A stretch of DNA of 32,970 nt, taken from contig NZ_JAENWM010000042.1 in NCBI RefSeq assembly GCF_016650035.1, positions 1-32,970 on the forward strand, written 5' to 3'. Positions 18,006 to 26,516 of this stretch are shown here, piece by piece. The first letter of the stretch is position 1. The number at the start of each line of letters is the position of its first letter. The notes under the pieces are model-generated. The model was not told the origin of the DNA. It did no database searches and saw only the letters and a program-made list of their open reading frames with translations. Both the position numbers and the translations under genes were made by a program. The DNA is from Clostridium sp. GTDB lineage: Bacteria > Bacillota > Clostridia > Clostridiales > Clostridiaceae.

Positions 18006-19394
18006 ATGGAGAGTAAATTGCCCAGCGCAGAAAAGATATTAGAATGTTTATTAGAAAATTTGGAAGAAGGGATCCAAGTAGTAGATTCTGATGGCAAAAC
18101 TGTATATTATAATAGTGCCATGGGAAAAGTAGAAGGGGTAGAACTTGATGAAGTTATAGGTAAAAGAGTTAGTGAATATTTAGAGGATGTAAAAGATGAT
18201 GAGTCTACCATTATGAATGTACTAAAAACTGGTGAAAAGATTGTAGATTTAATACAGCATTATGGGAATGGGTATAAGAAAAAAGTTACTACTATAAATA
18301 CTACACTGCCAGTAACTGTAGACGATAAGGTTATAGCGGTTATTGAAATAGCTAAGGATATGACTCAGCTAAAAGAACTAACTGAAAGCATTTGTAAATT
18401 GCAAAACCCAGATAAAAAGAAGAAGAGACATTATACTTTTAGTGATATATATGGTGATAATCCTGCTATGGACATCGTTATAGCGAAAGCTAAAAAAGCT
18501 AGCATGTCGAGTTCTTCAGTATTATTATATGCAGAAACTGGCTCAGGAAAAGAAGTTTTTTCTCAAAGTATTCATTATGGTGGGTCAAGAAAAGATAAGC
18601 CTTTTATACCTATAAATTGTGCAACTATTCCTGCACTATTATTGGAAGGAATGCTTTTTGGTACAGAAAAAGGTGGATTTACAGGGGCAGAGAATAAAAA
18701 AGGGTTATTTGAAGAAGCAAACCATGGAACTCTTTTATTAGATGAAATTAATTCACTAGAACCCTATCTTCAATCTAAACTTTTAAGAGTACTTCAAGAG
18801 GGATATATAAGACCTGTAGGAAGTACAAAGAATATAGATATTGATGTAAGAATAATAGCTACATTAAATGAAGAACCAGAGAAACTGATTGAGAGTGGGA
18901 AATTAAGAAAAGATTTTTATTATAGGTTATGTGTAATGAGAATAAATATACCTCCACTGAGAGAAAGAAAAGAGGATATTCCTATATTCGTAGATAAGTT
19001 AATTCAGAAATACAATAAAATTTTATGTAAGAATATAAGAGGTATTGATGAAGTTATGATGAGAAAACTACAAGAATATAATTGGCCAGGGAATATCCGC
19101 GAGCTAACAAATGTTATTGAAGCTGCGATAAATATGGCTGAGAACAACTCGATTTTAATAGAAAACTATTTTGATTCCAGAATAGTATATCAAAACAGCA
19201 AAAACTATCAGGATATTGTGTTAAATTCAGACGAGAATTTTAACCTGGAAAATTATATGAATAGTATTGAAAAGACCATTATAGAAAAGATATTAAAAAA
19301 GAATAATTATAATGTTAGCAAAGCTGCTAGAGGACTTAGTATTTCTAGACAAAACCTTCAATATAAAATAAAGATACACAATATTGTAGAATAA
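18006..19394 (+). CDS. Sigma-54-dependent activator, RocR-like, of ornithine catabolism
   Basis: It is a transcription activator working with RNA polymerase-sigma 54. In its 462 residues a PAS sensor occupies about 10-125 and a charged linker 133-141. The AAA+ domain follows, with Walker A AETGSGKE (176-183), the sigma-contact loop GGFTGA (223-228, a variant of GAFTGA), Walker B LLLDEI (243-248) and the C-terminal arginine-rich segment. A Fis-type helix-turn-helix ends the protein (about 420-462, NVSKAARGLSISRQNLQYK). No receiver domain is present, so it likely senses a small ligand. RocR of Bacillus, which responds to arginine and ornithine, has the same layout. It sits directly upstream of a -24/-12 promoter for ornithine genes, its probable target. 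GGGAGGGG precedes the ATG. Confidence 0.93.
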   Translation: MESKLPSAEKILECLLENLEEGIQVVDSDGKTVYYNSAMGKVEGVELDEVIGKRVSEYLEDVKDDESTIMNVLKTGEKIVDLIQHYGNGYKKKVTTINTTLPVTVDDKVIAVIEIAKDMTQLKELTESICKLQNPDKKKKRHYTFSDIYGDNPAMDIVIAKAKKASMSSSSVLLYAETGSGKEVFSQSIHYGGSRKDKPFIPINCATIPALLLEGMLFGTEKGGFTGAENKKGLFEEANHGTLLLDEINSLEPYLQSKLLRVLQEGYIRPVGSTKNIDIDVRIIATLNEEPEKLIESGKLRKDFYYRLCVMRINIPPLRERKEDIPIFVDKLIQKYNKILCKNIRGIDEVMMRKLQEYNWPGNIRELTNVIEAAINMAENNSILIENYFDSRIVYQNSKNYQDIVLNSDENFNLENYMNSIEKTIIEKILKKNNYNVSKAARGLSISRQNLQYKIKIHNIVE

Positions 19395-19424
19395 TATTGT
19401 AGAATAATATTGTAGAATAATATT
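19381..19424 (+). repeat. 13-bp tandem repeat, three copies, at the regulator stop codon
   Basis: ATATTGTAGAATA occurs three times head to tail (19381-19393, 19394-19406, 19407-19419), plus a partial fourth copy. The first copy encodes the last residues and most of the stop of the activator gene. Each added copy lies outside the frame, so the array looks like slippage duplication of the gene end. Confidence 0.95.
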
Positions 19425-19429
19425 AAAAT

Positions 19430-19468
19430 ATGCAAAAAAAATTGCTGAACATGCAAAATATTTTGCAT
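19430..19468. promoter_or_regulatory. Two upstream activator sites for the ort promoter
   Basis: CATGCAAAATATTTTGCATG (19450-19469) is a perfect 20-bp palindrome. A degenerate copy, ATGCAAAAAAAATTGCTG, starts at 19430, 21 bases earlier, which is two helical turns. The form ATGCAAAA...TTTTGCAT resembles the RocR binding site of Bacillus as I recall it. The sites lie about 130-165 bases before the -24/-12 promoter, the usual distance for enhancer sites. Confidence 0.8.
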
Positions 19469-19525
19469 GAATAATAACCTCTGTAAGTATTGATAACTCT
19501 TATAATTATTTATTTTTATTTAAAA

Positions 19526-19543
19526 ATGCAGAATATTTTGCGA
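19526..19543. promoter_or_regulatory. Third upstream activator site
   Basis: ATGCAGAATATTTTGCGA differs from the perfect palindrome at only three of 18 positions. It starts 75 bases after the perfect site, close to seven helical turns, so it would present the same DNA face to the activator. Confidence 0.7.
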
Positions 19544-19548
19544 ATAAT

Positions 19549-19589
19549 AAACACATGTATAAGGGCGTATGGCTTAAGTACATGTGTTT
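19549..19589. repeat. 11-bp inverted repeat between enhancer sites and promoter
   Basis: AAACACATGTA (19549-19559) and TACATGTGTTT (19579-19589) are exact reverse complements around 19 bases. The right arm ends six bases before the -24 element. It may be a terminator hairpin for the activator gene, although no T-run follows, or a binding site for a second regulator. Confidence 0.6.
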
Positions 19590-19595
19590 CCTATT

Positions 19596-19611
19596 TGGCA
19601 CGGTAATTGCT
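19596..19611 (+). promoter_or_regulatory. Sigma-54 (-24/-12) promoter of the ornithine operon
   Basis: TGGCACGGTAATTGCT matches the consensus TGGCAC-N5-TTGC exactly, with GG (19597-19598) and GC (19609-19610) ten bases apart. The predicted start is about 19622, 40 bases before ortA. With the enhancer palindromes and the activator gene next door, this is a complete sigma-54 control unit. Confidence 0.95.
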
Positions 19612-19661
19612 TTATAGTAATAAAATACACTTAATAATAATTTTATATTTTGGAGGTGTGA

Positions 19662-19955
19662 ATGATGATAACAAAAGGTACCTTTGTTGAAGTAGAAGAA
19701 ATCGTTTTAATGCCGGAAGATAGAGCCGAAAACATACCAGATGAGACAAAAGAGACGCCTCTTAAATGTTGGACACGAGGCAAGTGCACTAGTGACTGTG
19801 AGCTGGGGAATGAGGTAGAAGTTGAAACTAATGTAGGCAGGATTGCTAGAGGTATAGTTGTGGATGTAGAACCAGGATATCACCATACTTATGGTAAATA
19901 TGTTGAAGAAATAAGCAATATAGGAAAACAAGCTAAAGGTATGATAGCACAATAA
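19662..19955 (+). CDS. ortA: 2-Amino-4-ketopentanoate thiolase alpha subunit
   Basis: With OrtB it cleaves 2-amino-4-oxopentanoate with CoA to acetyl-CoA and alanine, the last step of oxidative ornithine fermentation. The 97 residues match the small alpha subunit. A Cys-bearing segment CWTRGKCTSDCELG (about residues 36-49) is followed by a beta-rich part with GYHHTYGKYVEEI. A GGAGGTG ribosome site precedes tandem ATG codons at 19662 and 19665; either could be used. It is the first gene behind the sigma-54 promoter. The call rests on size, sequence character and the complete set of ornithine genes beside it. Confidence 0.9.
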   Translation: MMITKGTFVEVEEIVLMPEDRAENIPDETKETPLKCWTRGKCTSDCELGNEVEVETNVGRIARGIVVDVEPGYHHTYGKYVEEISNIGKQAKGMIAQ

Positions 19956-19996
19956 AATTATAATATAAGTCTGGTTATAAGAGGAGGTTATAAAGT

Positions 19997-21409
19997 ATGA
20001 ATAAATACGAAGAGCTTATGGAGAGAAAGAATGAAATAATTCTTAAATCTATAGGGATAGATTATAGTAAATATGAAACTGGAAAGGTTTCATTTAATTA
20101 CGAGGGATTAATGAAAGATGTTGGGTATTGTTTAGCAGAAATTAAGGAAATCCAAAATGAGGTGGGTGTAGGAAATACTCCACTTCTAGAACTTAGAAAT
20201 ATTACAAAGCTGGCAAGAAAAGTTTCTAAGAGTGGACATGCGGCTAGAATATTTATAAAGGATGAAAGTTGTAACCCCTCTGGAAGTTTTAAAGATAGAA
20301 GAGCTTGTATATCTGTGTTTGATGCTATGAAGAGAGGGTACAAAGGCGTAGGAGCGGCTACTTCGGGTAATTATGGAGCGGCAGTTGCATCACAAGCTAA
20401 CATTAGAGGACTTAAATGTATAATAGCCAATGAATGTTATGATTCAAGAAAAGTAGGGCAACCAGAAATATTAGAAAAGGGAAGAAAGTGTGAGGGGTTT
20501 GGAGCGGAAGTTGTTAGACTTACTGTAGGCCCAGAATTATTTTACTCTTACCTTAAAATTCTAGAAGATACAAAATATTATAATGCATCATTATATTCAT
20601 CTTACGGTGTAGCAGGTATTGAAACGCTAGGATATGAAATAGCTGAGCAGTGTCGAGAAAAATTAGGTAAAGATCCTGAGGCGGTTATTATAACCCATGC
20701 AGGTGGGGGGAACGTTACGGGTACTGCAAGAGGACTTATTAAGGCGGGTGCAGTGGAAACAAAGATAATAGGAGCATCAGTTGATCTTTCAGGCCTTCAT
20801 ATGGCATCAGATATTGACTTCAATAAGAAATCGTTTACGACGGGACATACAGGGTTTGGAATTCCATTTATGACAAACCCTGATAGATCAGATGTACCTA
20901 GAAGTGCGGCGAGGCCACTGAGGTATTTAGACAGATATGTAACTACCACTCAAGGTGAAGTATTTTGGATGACAGAAATATTGGCGAAGCTTGAAGGACT
21001 AGAAAGAGGACCAGCAGGAAATACATCCTTAGTAGCAGCTTTTGCAATTGCTCAGGAATATGATGATGATGCCATAATAGTTGTCCAAGAGACAGAATAT
21101 ACAGGCGCTGGAAAACATTTAATACCACAGCTTAATTTTGCAAAAGATAACGGAATTAGTGTTTATGTAGGGAATCCAAAAGAGCAAATACCTGGGGTCA
21201 ATATTGTAATTCCATCTCATCCATCAGTGGTTACAGTAACAGATATAGATATGGGAGGGCTAAAGAAATCCTATTTAAAAAATATAATTAATAAATTAAC
21301 AAATAATAAAGTTGAACAGGTTGATATTGATTTTTTATCCGCAGAAACAAAACTTGGCAGAGAAAAAGTAGTAGAAATTCTAAATGGGCACAATGTTCAA
21401 ATATGTTAG
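19997..21409 (+). CDS. ortB: 2-Amino-4-ketopentanoate thiolase beta subunit (PLP)
   Basis: This is the catalytic PLP subunit of the OrtAB thiolase. The 470 residues have the fold-type II architecture of threonine synthase. The Schiff-base lysine is probably Lys99 in SGSFKDRR, and TSGNYGAAVASQAN follows as the family's asparagine-loop motif. HAGGGNVTGTARG is the phosphate-binding glycine loop. It lies 41 bases after ortA behind GAGGAGG. Alone it could be taken for threonine synthase, but its neighbours ortA, oraS, oraE, orr and ord define the role. Confidence 0.93.
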   Translation: MNKYEELMERKNEIILKSIGIDYSKYETGKVSFNYEGLMKDVGYCLAEIKEIQNEVGVGNTPLLELRNITKLARKVSKSGHAARIFIKDESCNPSGSFKDRRACISVFDAMKRGYKGVGAATSGNYGAAVASQANIRGLKCIIANECYDSRKVGQPEILEKGRKCEGFGAEVVRLTVGPELFYSYLKILEDTKYYNASLYSSYGVAGIETLGYEIAEQCREKLGKDPEAVIITHAGGGNVTGTARGLIKAGAVETKIIGASVDLSGLHMASDIDFNKKSFTTGHTGFGIPFMTNPDRSDVPRSAARPLRYLDRYVTTTQGEVFWMTEILAKLEGLERGPAGNTSLVAAFAIAQEYDDDAIIVVQETEYTGAGKHLIPQLNFAKDNGISVYVGNPKEQIPGVNIVIPSHPSVVTVTDIDMGGLKKSYLKNIINKLTNNKVEQVDIDFLSAETKLGREKVVEILNGHNVQIC

Positions 21410-21423
21410 GAGGAAATTAATTT

Positions 21424-21789
21424 ATGAAAAGAAAAGATGATTTTGAAAAAAGAAGTGAGCATTTAAAGGAACTAACAGAGGAACAACTATATGATAGATT
21501 TTGGAGCTTAACTGAAAAAATCGTAAAACCAATTGTGGATTTAGCTTATACCCATACGTCTCCTGCTATTGAGAGGTCCGTAGCGCTTAGAATGGGATTT
21601 TCAAGTCTTCAGGCAAAACCATTAATTGATTATGGTACAAAATACAACTTACTAGGAAAAGGTATTGGAAATGTTATTTTAACTTATGCAAGGCTAAAGG
21701 ACATGGATTACCTTAAAGCAGGTGAAGAATTAGCTAAAGGTATAGGTTGGGATAAGGTATCAGAAAAAATGAAGGGAAGTGACGAGTAA
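21424..21789 (+). CDS. oraS: D-Ornithine 4,5-aminomutase S subunit
   Basis: This small subunit of the adenosylcobalamin and PLP-dependent aminomutase supports the large subunit in moving the terminal amino group of D-ornithine to C4. The 121 residues match known OraS length and are mostly helical and charged, with a conserved-looking AYTHTSPAIERSVALRMGF stretch near residue 40. AGGAGG precedes the ATG. Its stop codon shares one base with the oraE start, implying coupled translation for subunit balance. Confidence 0.95.
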   Translation: MKRKDDFEKRSEHLKELTEEQLYDRFWSLTEKIVKPIVDLAYTHTSPAIERSVALRMGFSSLQAKPLIDYGTKYNLLGKGIGNVILTYARLKDMDYLKAGEELAKGIGWDKVSEKMKGSDE

Positions 21790-24002
21790 TGGCTGAAAAG
21801 TTAGAAGAGAATGTAAAGCTTAATGTAGAAGAGATTCTAAAAGATTTAGATAAGTATGAACCGAAATGGAGAGGTTGGCACTGGAGAGAAGAAAATAAAG
21901 AAGGAAAAGTTGGAGAATTCACTTACCATGAAATATCAGCTCCACTAAAGAAAAGTCAGGCCCTTCCAGCAGCAAGAAGTTTTGAAGGTATAGACCCCCA
22001 ACCGAGACCTGTTCTTACCGCTGAAATAGCTTCAGGAAGATTTGAAGATGATTTAAGAAGAATGAGAATGGCAGCCTGGCATGGTGCGGATCATTTAATG
22101 GTAATAAGGACTATGGGGCAAAGCCATTTTGATGGATTACTCGAAGGAAGCCCAGAGGGTATAGGCGGCGTACCAATAACTAGAAAAGAAGTTAGAGCAA
22201 CAAGAAAAGCTATAGATTTAATAGAAGAAGAAGTAGGAAGAAGAATTAATTTCCATTCCTACGTGTCTGGTGTGGCTGGTCCTGATGTGGCAGTTATGTT
22301 CGCAGAGGAAGGCGTTAATGGAGCTCATCAAGATCCTCAATACAATGTACTCTATAGGAATATTAATATGTATAGATCCTTTGTAGATGCAGCAGTTGCG
22401 AAAGGTGTAATGGCCTTTGCAGAAATTCTTCAAATTGACGGTGCACATAATGCAAATGCAACAGCTATGAAGGGCTACAAGGTAATGCCGGAACTTATGG
22501 TACAACATGCTATAAATTCTTGTTTTTCGGAAATGGTAGGTATGAAACCAGAAAATATTGCCCTTTCAACTGTACCACCAAGTTCAGCACCAGCTCCTTG
22601 TATGAGATATGACTTGCCTTATGCGGTAGCGCTTAGACATTTCTTTAAAAAATATAGAATGAGAGCTCAAATGAATACAAAATATGTAGAATCTTGTGAA
22701 AGAGAAGCTACAGTTGGTCATACATTGAATTTATTAATCTCAGAATTAACTTCTGTTGATATTCAAAGCACTATAACTCCTGATGAAGGACGTAATGTTC
22801 CATGGCATTATAATACAATTCATGCTGTAAATACTGCAAAACAGTCATTGTTAGGTATGGATGGACTAATGGACATGATCGAACTTAAGAAGACCGGTTA
22901 TTTACCTGAAAAAGCTAGGGAACTAGAAGAGAGAGCTATATTGTTCCTTGAGGAAATGATAGAGGTAGGAGGATATTTTAAAGCAGTTGATTCAGGATTC
23001 TTTATAGATTCGGGTGAGTATCCAGAAAGAAATGATGACGGTATTTCAAGAAAGATGGACGGCGGAGATGCTGTTGACACAATAGTTCAGAGAGACAGTG
23101 ATTATTATGCACCAGTTTGTGGTCACTTTGGATATAATAATATTCCAAATGGATATAAAAAAGCTTGCGATCCTATTTCTGAATGTACATTATGTGACCA
23201 TTCAAAAATCCAATATATAGATGAATTAGACCAGAATGATAATGTATTTAAGAGAATGGAAAAAGTTAAAGAAGATGGAAATGTGATCCCTGAAGTTCAA
23301 TGGGCTAAAGATGGGTACGTAAAAATAACTTTATTTATTCCTGAGAACGAACAAATTGCTGAAGCAGCAGCTCTTGAAATAGGCACGCGAATGAACTTAA
23401 AAGATGTTGAAATTCTTCATAAACAAGTACTTCAAAAAGCTGAAGGTTGCCTTGTAGAAATTAAGGGTGTTTGCGATTTTACTCCTGTAAAAAGAGATGA
23501 ACTTATACTCCCCAAAAGAAGAAAACCGCTTTCAAATAAAGTTATGAAAGATTACGTAAAGGAGCATCCAATAAAAATTGCGGCTGGAACAGTAGGTGAA
23601 GATGAGCATTCGGTAGGGCTAAGGGAAATTATAGATATTAAACATGGTGGTGTGGAAAGATTTGGTATAGATGCACTTTATCTTGGCACTTCATGTCCAA
23701 TAGAAAAATTAGTGGATGCTGCTATAGAATCAAAAGCTCAAGCTATACTTTGTAGTACAATCATTTCTCATAATGATGTGCACATAAAGAATATGAGAAA
23801 ACTTAGTGATCTTTGCATAGAAAAAGGGGTAAGAGATAAAATTATACTTATTTCTGGTGGTACACAAGTAACTGATGAAATAGCTAAAGCAAACGGTATG
23901 GATGTTGGATTTGGACGAGGATCAAATGGCACAGGGGTTGCATCCTTTATAATAAAAAGGTTAATGGGTATTCCTGATATTGAAGAAGAGGAAGAAACAT
24001 AA
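21789..24002 (+). CDS. oraE: D-Ornithine 4,5-aminomutase E subunit
   Basis: This catalytic subunit converts D-ornithine to 2,4-diaminopentanoate with adenosylcobalamin and PLP. The 737 residues comprise a TIM barrel (roughly 50-460) and a Rossmann-type cobalamin domain (about 590-737). The cobalamin motif DxHxxG is DEHSVG at 605-610, making His607 the lower cobalt ligand. Lys618, eleven residues later in DIKHGG, is where the PLP-binding lysine sits in the characterised clostridial enzyme (known pair His618 and Lys629, same spacing). SGG at 689-691 and GRGSNGTG (709-716) complete the nucleotide-loop side. It overlaps oraS by one base. No key residue is missing. Confidence 0.97.
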   Translation: MAEKLEENVKLNVEEILKDLDKYEPKWRGWHWREENKEGKVGEFTYHEISAPLKKSQALPAARSFEGIDPQPRPVLTAEIASGRFEDDLRRMRMAAWHGADHLMVIRTMGQSHFDGLLEGSPEGIGGVPITRKEVRATRKAIDLIEEEVGRRINFHSYVSGVAGPDVAVMFAEEGVNGAHQDPQYNVLYRNINMYRSFVDAAVAKGVMAFAEILQIDGAHNANATAMKGYKVMPELMVQHAINSCFSEMVGMKPENIALSTVPPSSAPAPCMRYDLPYAVALRHFFKKYRMRAQMNTKYVESCEREATVGHTLNLLISELTSVDIQSTITPDEGRNVPWHYNTIHAVNTAKQSLLGMDGLMDMIELKKTGYLPEKARELEERAILFLEEMIEVGGYFKAVDSGFFIDSGEYPERNDDGISRKMDGGDAVDTIVQRDSDYYAPVCGHFGYNNIPNGYKKACDPISECTLCDHSKIQYIDELDQNDNVFKRMEKVKEDGNVIPEVQWAKDGYVKITLFIPENEQIAEAAALEIGTRMNLKDVEILHKQVLQKAEGCLVEIKGVCDFTPVKRDELILPKRRKPLSNKVMKDYVKEHPIKIAAGTVGEDEHSVGLREIIDIKHGGVERFGIDALYLGTSCPIEKLVDAAIESKAQAILCSTIISHNDVHIKNMRKLSDLCIEKGVRDKIILISGGTQVTDEIAKANGMDVGFGRGSNGTGVASFIIKRLMGIPDIEEEEET

Positions 24003-24017
24003 AAGGAGGGGATCCTT

Positions 24018-25403
24018 GTGAAGGTAGATTATCTAGTTGCTGAAATAGGCAGCACTACTACTTTAGTTACAGCATTTAATGCGTGTTATGACGATAAGGG
24101 ACAGATTGATGTTAAAATTCCTTTTCAAGGTAAAAGCTGTACTACTGTATTAGATGGTGATGTAACTATAGGACTGAGAGATGCAATAAAAGATATTGAA
24201 AATCAAATACAGGAATCAATTACATGGGAAAAGATGCTAGCTACATCAAGTGCTGCAGGAGGACTACGCATAACAGTTCACGGACTAATGGAACAAATGA
24301 CTGTTAAAGCTGCAAGAGAAGCAGCGCTTGGTGCTGGTGGTATCATAAAAATGGTTACAGCTGGCAAGATGAGAAAAAGTGATTTAAAGAGAATCCATTA
24401 TATAAATCCAAACATGATAATGATTGCTGGGGGTACAGATTATGGTGAAAGAGAAACTGCACTTTATAATGCAGAACTCATAAGCCTTGAAAAATTCAGC
24501 ATTCCAATTGTATACTGTGGAAATATCGAAAATCAGGATGAAATTAAGGACATATTTGAAGGCCAGGAGATTTATGTAATTGATAACGTTTATCCAATGG
24601 TAGATACCTTAAATGTGGAACCAGCAAGGAGAATAATACAACAGGCTTTTGAAAAGAATATTGTAAAAGCTCCTGGGATGAATAAAATAAAAGAGATGGT
24701 AAATGGAAGCATAATGCCAACTCCAGGAGCAGTTATGGAAAGTTCAAAAGTTTTATACGAAATGATAGGAGACCTGGTGGTTTTTGATGTAGGTGGGGCT
24801 ACCACAGATGTACATTCTGTTACAGAAGGAAGTAGTGTAGTCTTAGATATGCTAATAAACCCTGAACCAAAGGCTAAAAGGACTGTAGAAGGAGATCTTG
24901 GAGTATTTATAAATAGCAAGAATCTCATAGATTTACTTGACCCTAGGGATTTAGGTGGATATACTGTGGAAGATATAAGTCGACATATAAAAGCTATACC
25001 TATAGAAGAAGATGATATAATTGCAAGTAGACTTTTAACAAAAAAAGCTATAGATGTTGCAATAGATAGGCATGTGGGGTTTATAAAAAGAAAATATGAT
25101 GGTGAAAGTGGGTTTGTGGCTTATGGTAAGGATTTATCTGAGGTTAAATATATAATAGGTACTGGTGGGGCACTTACAAGACTTCCTAAGGGAGAAGACT
25201 TACTCCTGGGAATAAGATACTTAAAGGATGAAGTGACAATGCTACCTAAAAAAGGTGCTAAAGTGCTCCTAGATGTAAACTATATTATGGCATGTGCCGG
25301 AGTATTAAGTAGAGAAAATAGTGAAGTTGCTAAAGCCCTTTTAATTAAAAGTTTGGGAATAACAATGGATATGAAAATTGATGAAGAGAGTAGTCCAATT
25401 TAG
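24018..25403 (+). CDS. GlmL/MutL-like ATPase, probable aminomutase reactivating factor
   Basis: This is an ASKHA-fold protein of the GlmL family, which accompanies cobalamin-dependent mutases and is often misnamed MutL; it is not the mismatch repair protein. The 461 residues show phosphate-binding segments AEIGSTTTLVTAF (8-20) and DVGGATTD (257-264) and a late GTGGALTRLP adenosine-type motif. A GTG start at 24018 follows AAAGGAGGGG; no better ATG exists. Its position between oraE and orr suggests it releases damaged cobalamin from OraSE at the cost of ATP. That role is inferred from related reactivases, not shown here. Confidence 0.85.
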   Translation: MKVDYLVAEIGSTTTLVTAFNACYDDKGQIDVKIPFQGKSCTTVLDGDVTIGLRDAIKDIENQIQESITWEKMLATSSAAGGLRITVHGLMEQMTVKAAREAALGAGGIIKMVTAGKMRKSDLKRIHYINPNMIMIAGGTDYGERETALYNAELISLEKFSIPIVYCGNIENQDEIKDIFEGQEIYVIDNVYPMVDTLNVEPARRIIQQAFEKNIVKAPGMNKIKEMVNGSIMPTPGAVMESSKVLYEMIGDLVVFDVGGATTDVHSVTEGSSVVLDMLINPEPKAKRTVEGDLGVFINSKNLIDLLDPRDLGGYTVEDISRHIKAIPIEEDDIIASRLLTKKAIDVAIDRHVGFIKRKYDGESGFVAYGKDLSEVKYIIGTGGALTRLPKGEDLLLGIRYLKDEVTMLPKKGAKVLLDVNYIMACAGVLSRENSEVAKALLIKSLGITMDMKIDEESSPI

Positions 25404-25421
25404 GAGAAGGAGTGTATCTAT

Positions 25422-26495
25422 ATGAAAAAGACTTATCCTTGTGTGGAAGTAGACTTAGTAAAGTTAACACACAACGCAAAGAAAGTATTAGCCATGTGTA
25501 ATGAAAAGAACATAGATGTTACTATGGTAACTAAAGTATTTTGTGCAAATAAGCCCATTGTTGAGGCTATACTTAGCGCTGGAGTTAAATCTGTTGCGGA
25601 TTCTAGAATTATGAATCTGAAAAAAATGAATGATTTAAATTGTACTAAGATGATGCTTAGAATTCCAATGATAAGTGAAGCAGAGGAGATTGTAAGGTAT
25701 AGTGATGTAAGCTTAAATTCTGAGCTTGCTACAATTGTGAAGTTGGGACACGCTGCAAAGGATTCAAATAAAACTCACAATATTATACTAATGGTAGATT
25801 TAGGAGATTTAAGAGAGGGTGTACTAATCCAAGATTTAATTAAAACTGTAGAAAAAATAATAGAAATAGATAATGTTAAATTAATTGGACTGGGCACCAA
25901 TCTTACTTGTTACGGTGGAGTAATTCCAGATAGAGAAAACTTAGGAAAACTTATAGAGTTAAAATTAGATGTAGAAAAAACCTTTGGACTTAATTTATCT
26001 GTAATTTCAGGAGGAAACTCTAGTAGTCTTTATATGGTTATGAATGATACTATGCCAAAAGAAATTAATCAGCTTAGAATTGGTGAGTCAATAGTTCTTG
26101 GGAGAGAAACTGCTTATGGGCTACATGTACCTAATTGCTATGAAGATGCTTTTATATTAAAGGGTGAGATAATTGAGATAAAGAGTAAACCCACATTACC
26201 AAGGGGTACTATAGGAATGGATGCTTTTGGTAATAAACCTGATTTTAAAGATGATGGAATAAGAAAAAGAGCTATTATTGCAGTAGGAAGACAAGATATA
26301 AGACTCGAAGGGTTAACTCCAATGGACAAGAATATAAGTATTTTTGGCGCAAGTAGTGATCATCTAATTATAGATGTAACTGATTGTGAAAAAGAGCTAA
26401 CAGTGGGAGATATAGTGGACTTTAAAATAGATTATGGTTGTCTTTTAGCAGCTATGACCTCTCCTTATATTGAAAAGTATTATAATAATTTATAA
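25422..26495 (+). CDS. orr: Ornithine racemase
   Basis: This PLP enzyme interconverts L- and D-ornithine, supplying the D-isomer that OraSE uses. The 357 residues have the alanine racemase N-terminal barrel. The probable Schiff-base lysine is Lys38 in MVTKVFCAN, and SGGNSSSLYM and the RIGESIVLGRE segment form the phosphate site region. GGAGAAGGAG lies before ATG 25422. Proteins of this family also act as other amino acid racemases, but the operon makes ornithine the clear substrate. Confidence 0.94.
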   Translation: MKKTYPCVEVDLVKLTHNAKKVLAMCNEKNIDVTMVTKVFCANKPIVEAILSAGVKSVADSRIMNLKKMNDLNCTKMMLRIPMISEAEEIVRYSDVSLNSELATIVKLGHAAKDSNKTHNIILMVDLGDLREGVLIQDLIKTVEKIIEIDNVKLIGLGTNLTCYGGVIPDRENLGKLIELKLDVEKTFGLNLSVISGGNSSSLYMVMNDTMPKEINQLRIGESIVLGRETAYGLHVPNCYEDAFILKGEIIEIKSKPTLPRGTIGMDAFGNKPDFKDDGIRKRAIIAVGRQDIRLEGLTPMDKNISIFGASSDHLIIDVTDCEKELTVGDIVDFKIDYGCLLAAMTSPYIEKYYNNL

Positions 26496-26516
26496 AATTA
26501 TGAGGAGGAAAATATT

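Noticed and set aside
24018-25403. Interpretation as DNA mismatch repair protein MutL
   Set aside because: The motifs are those of ASKHA ATPases, not the GHKL ATPase of MutL; the shared name comes from the glutamate mutase locus.
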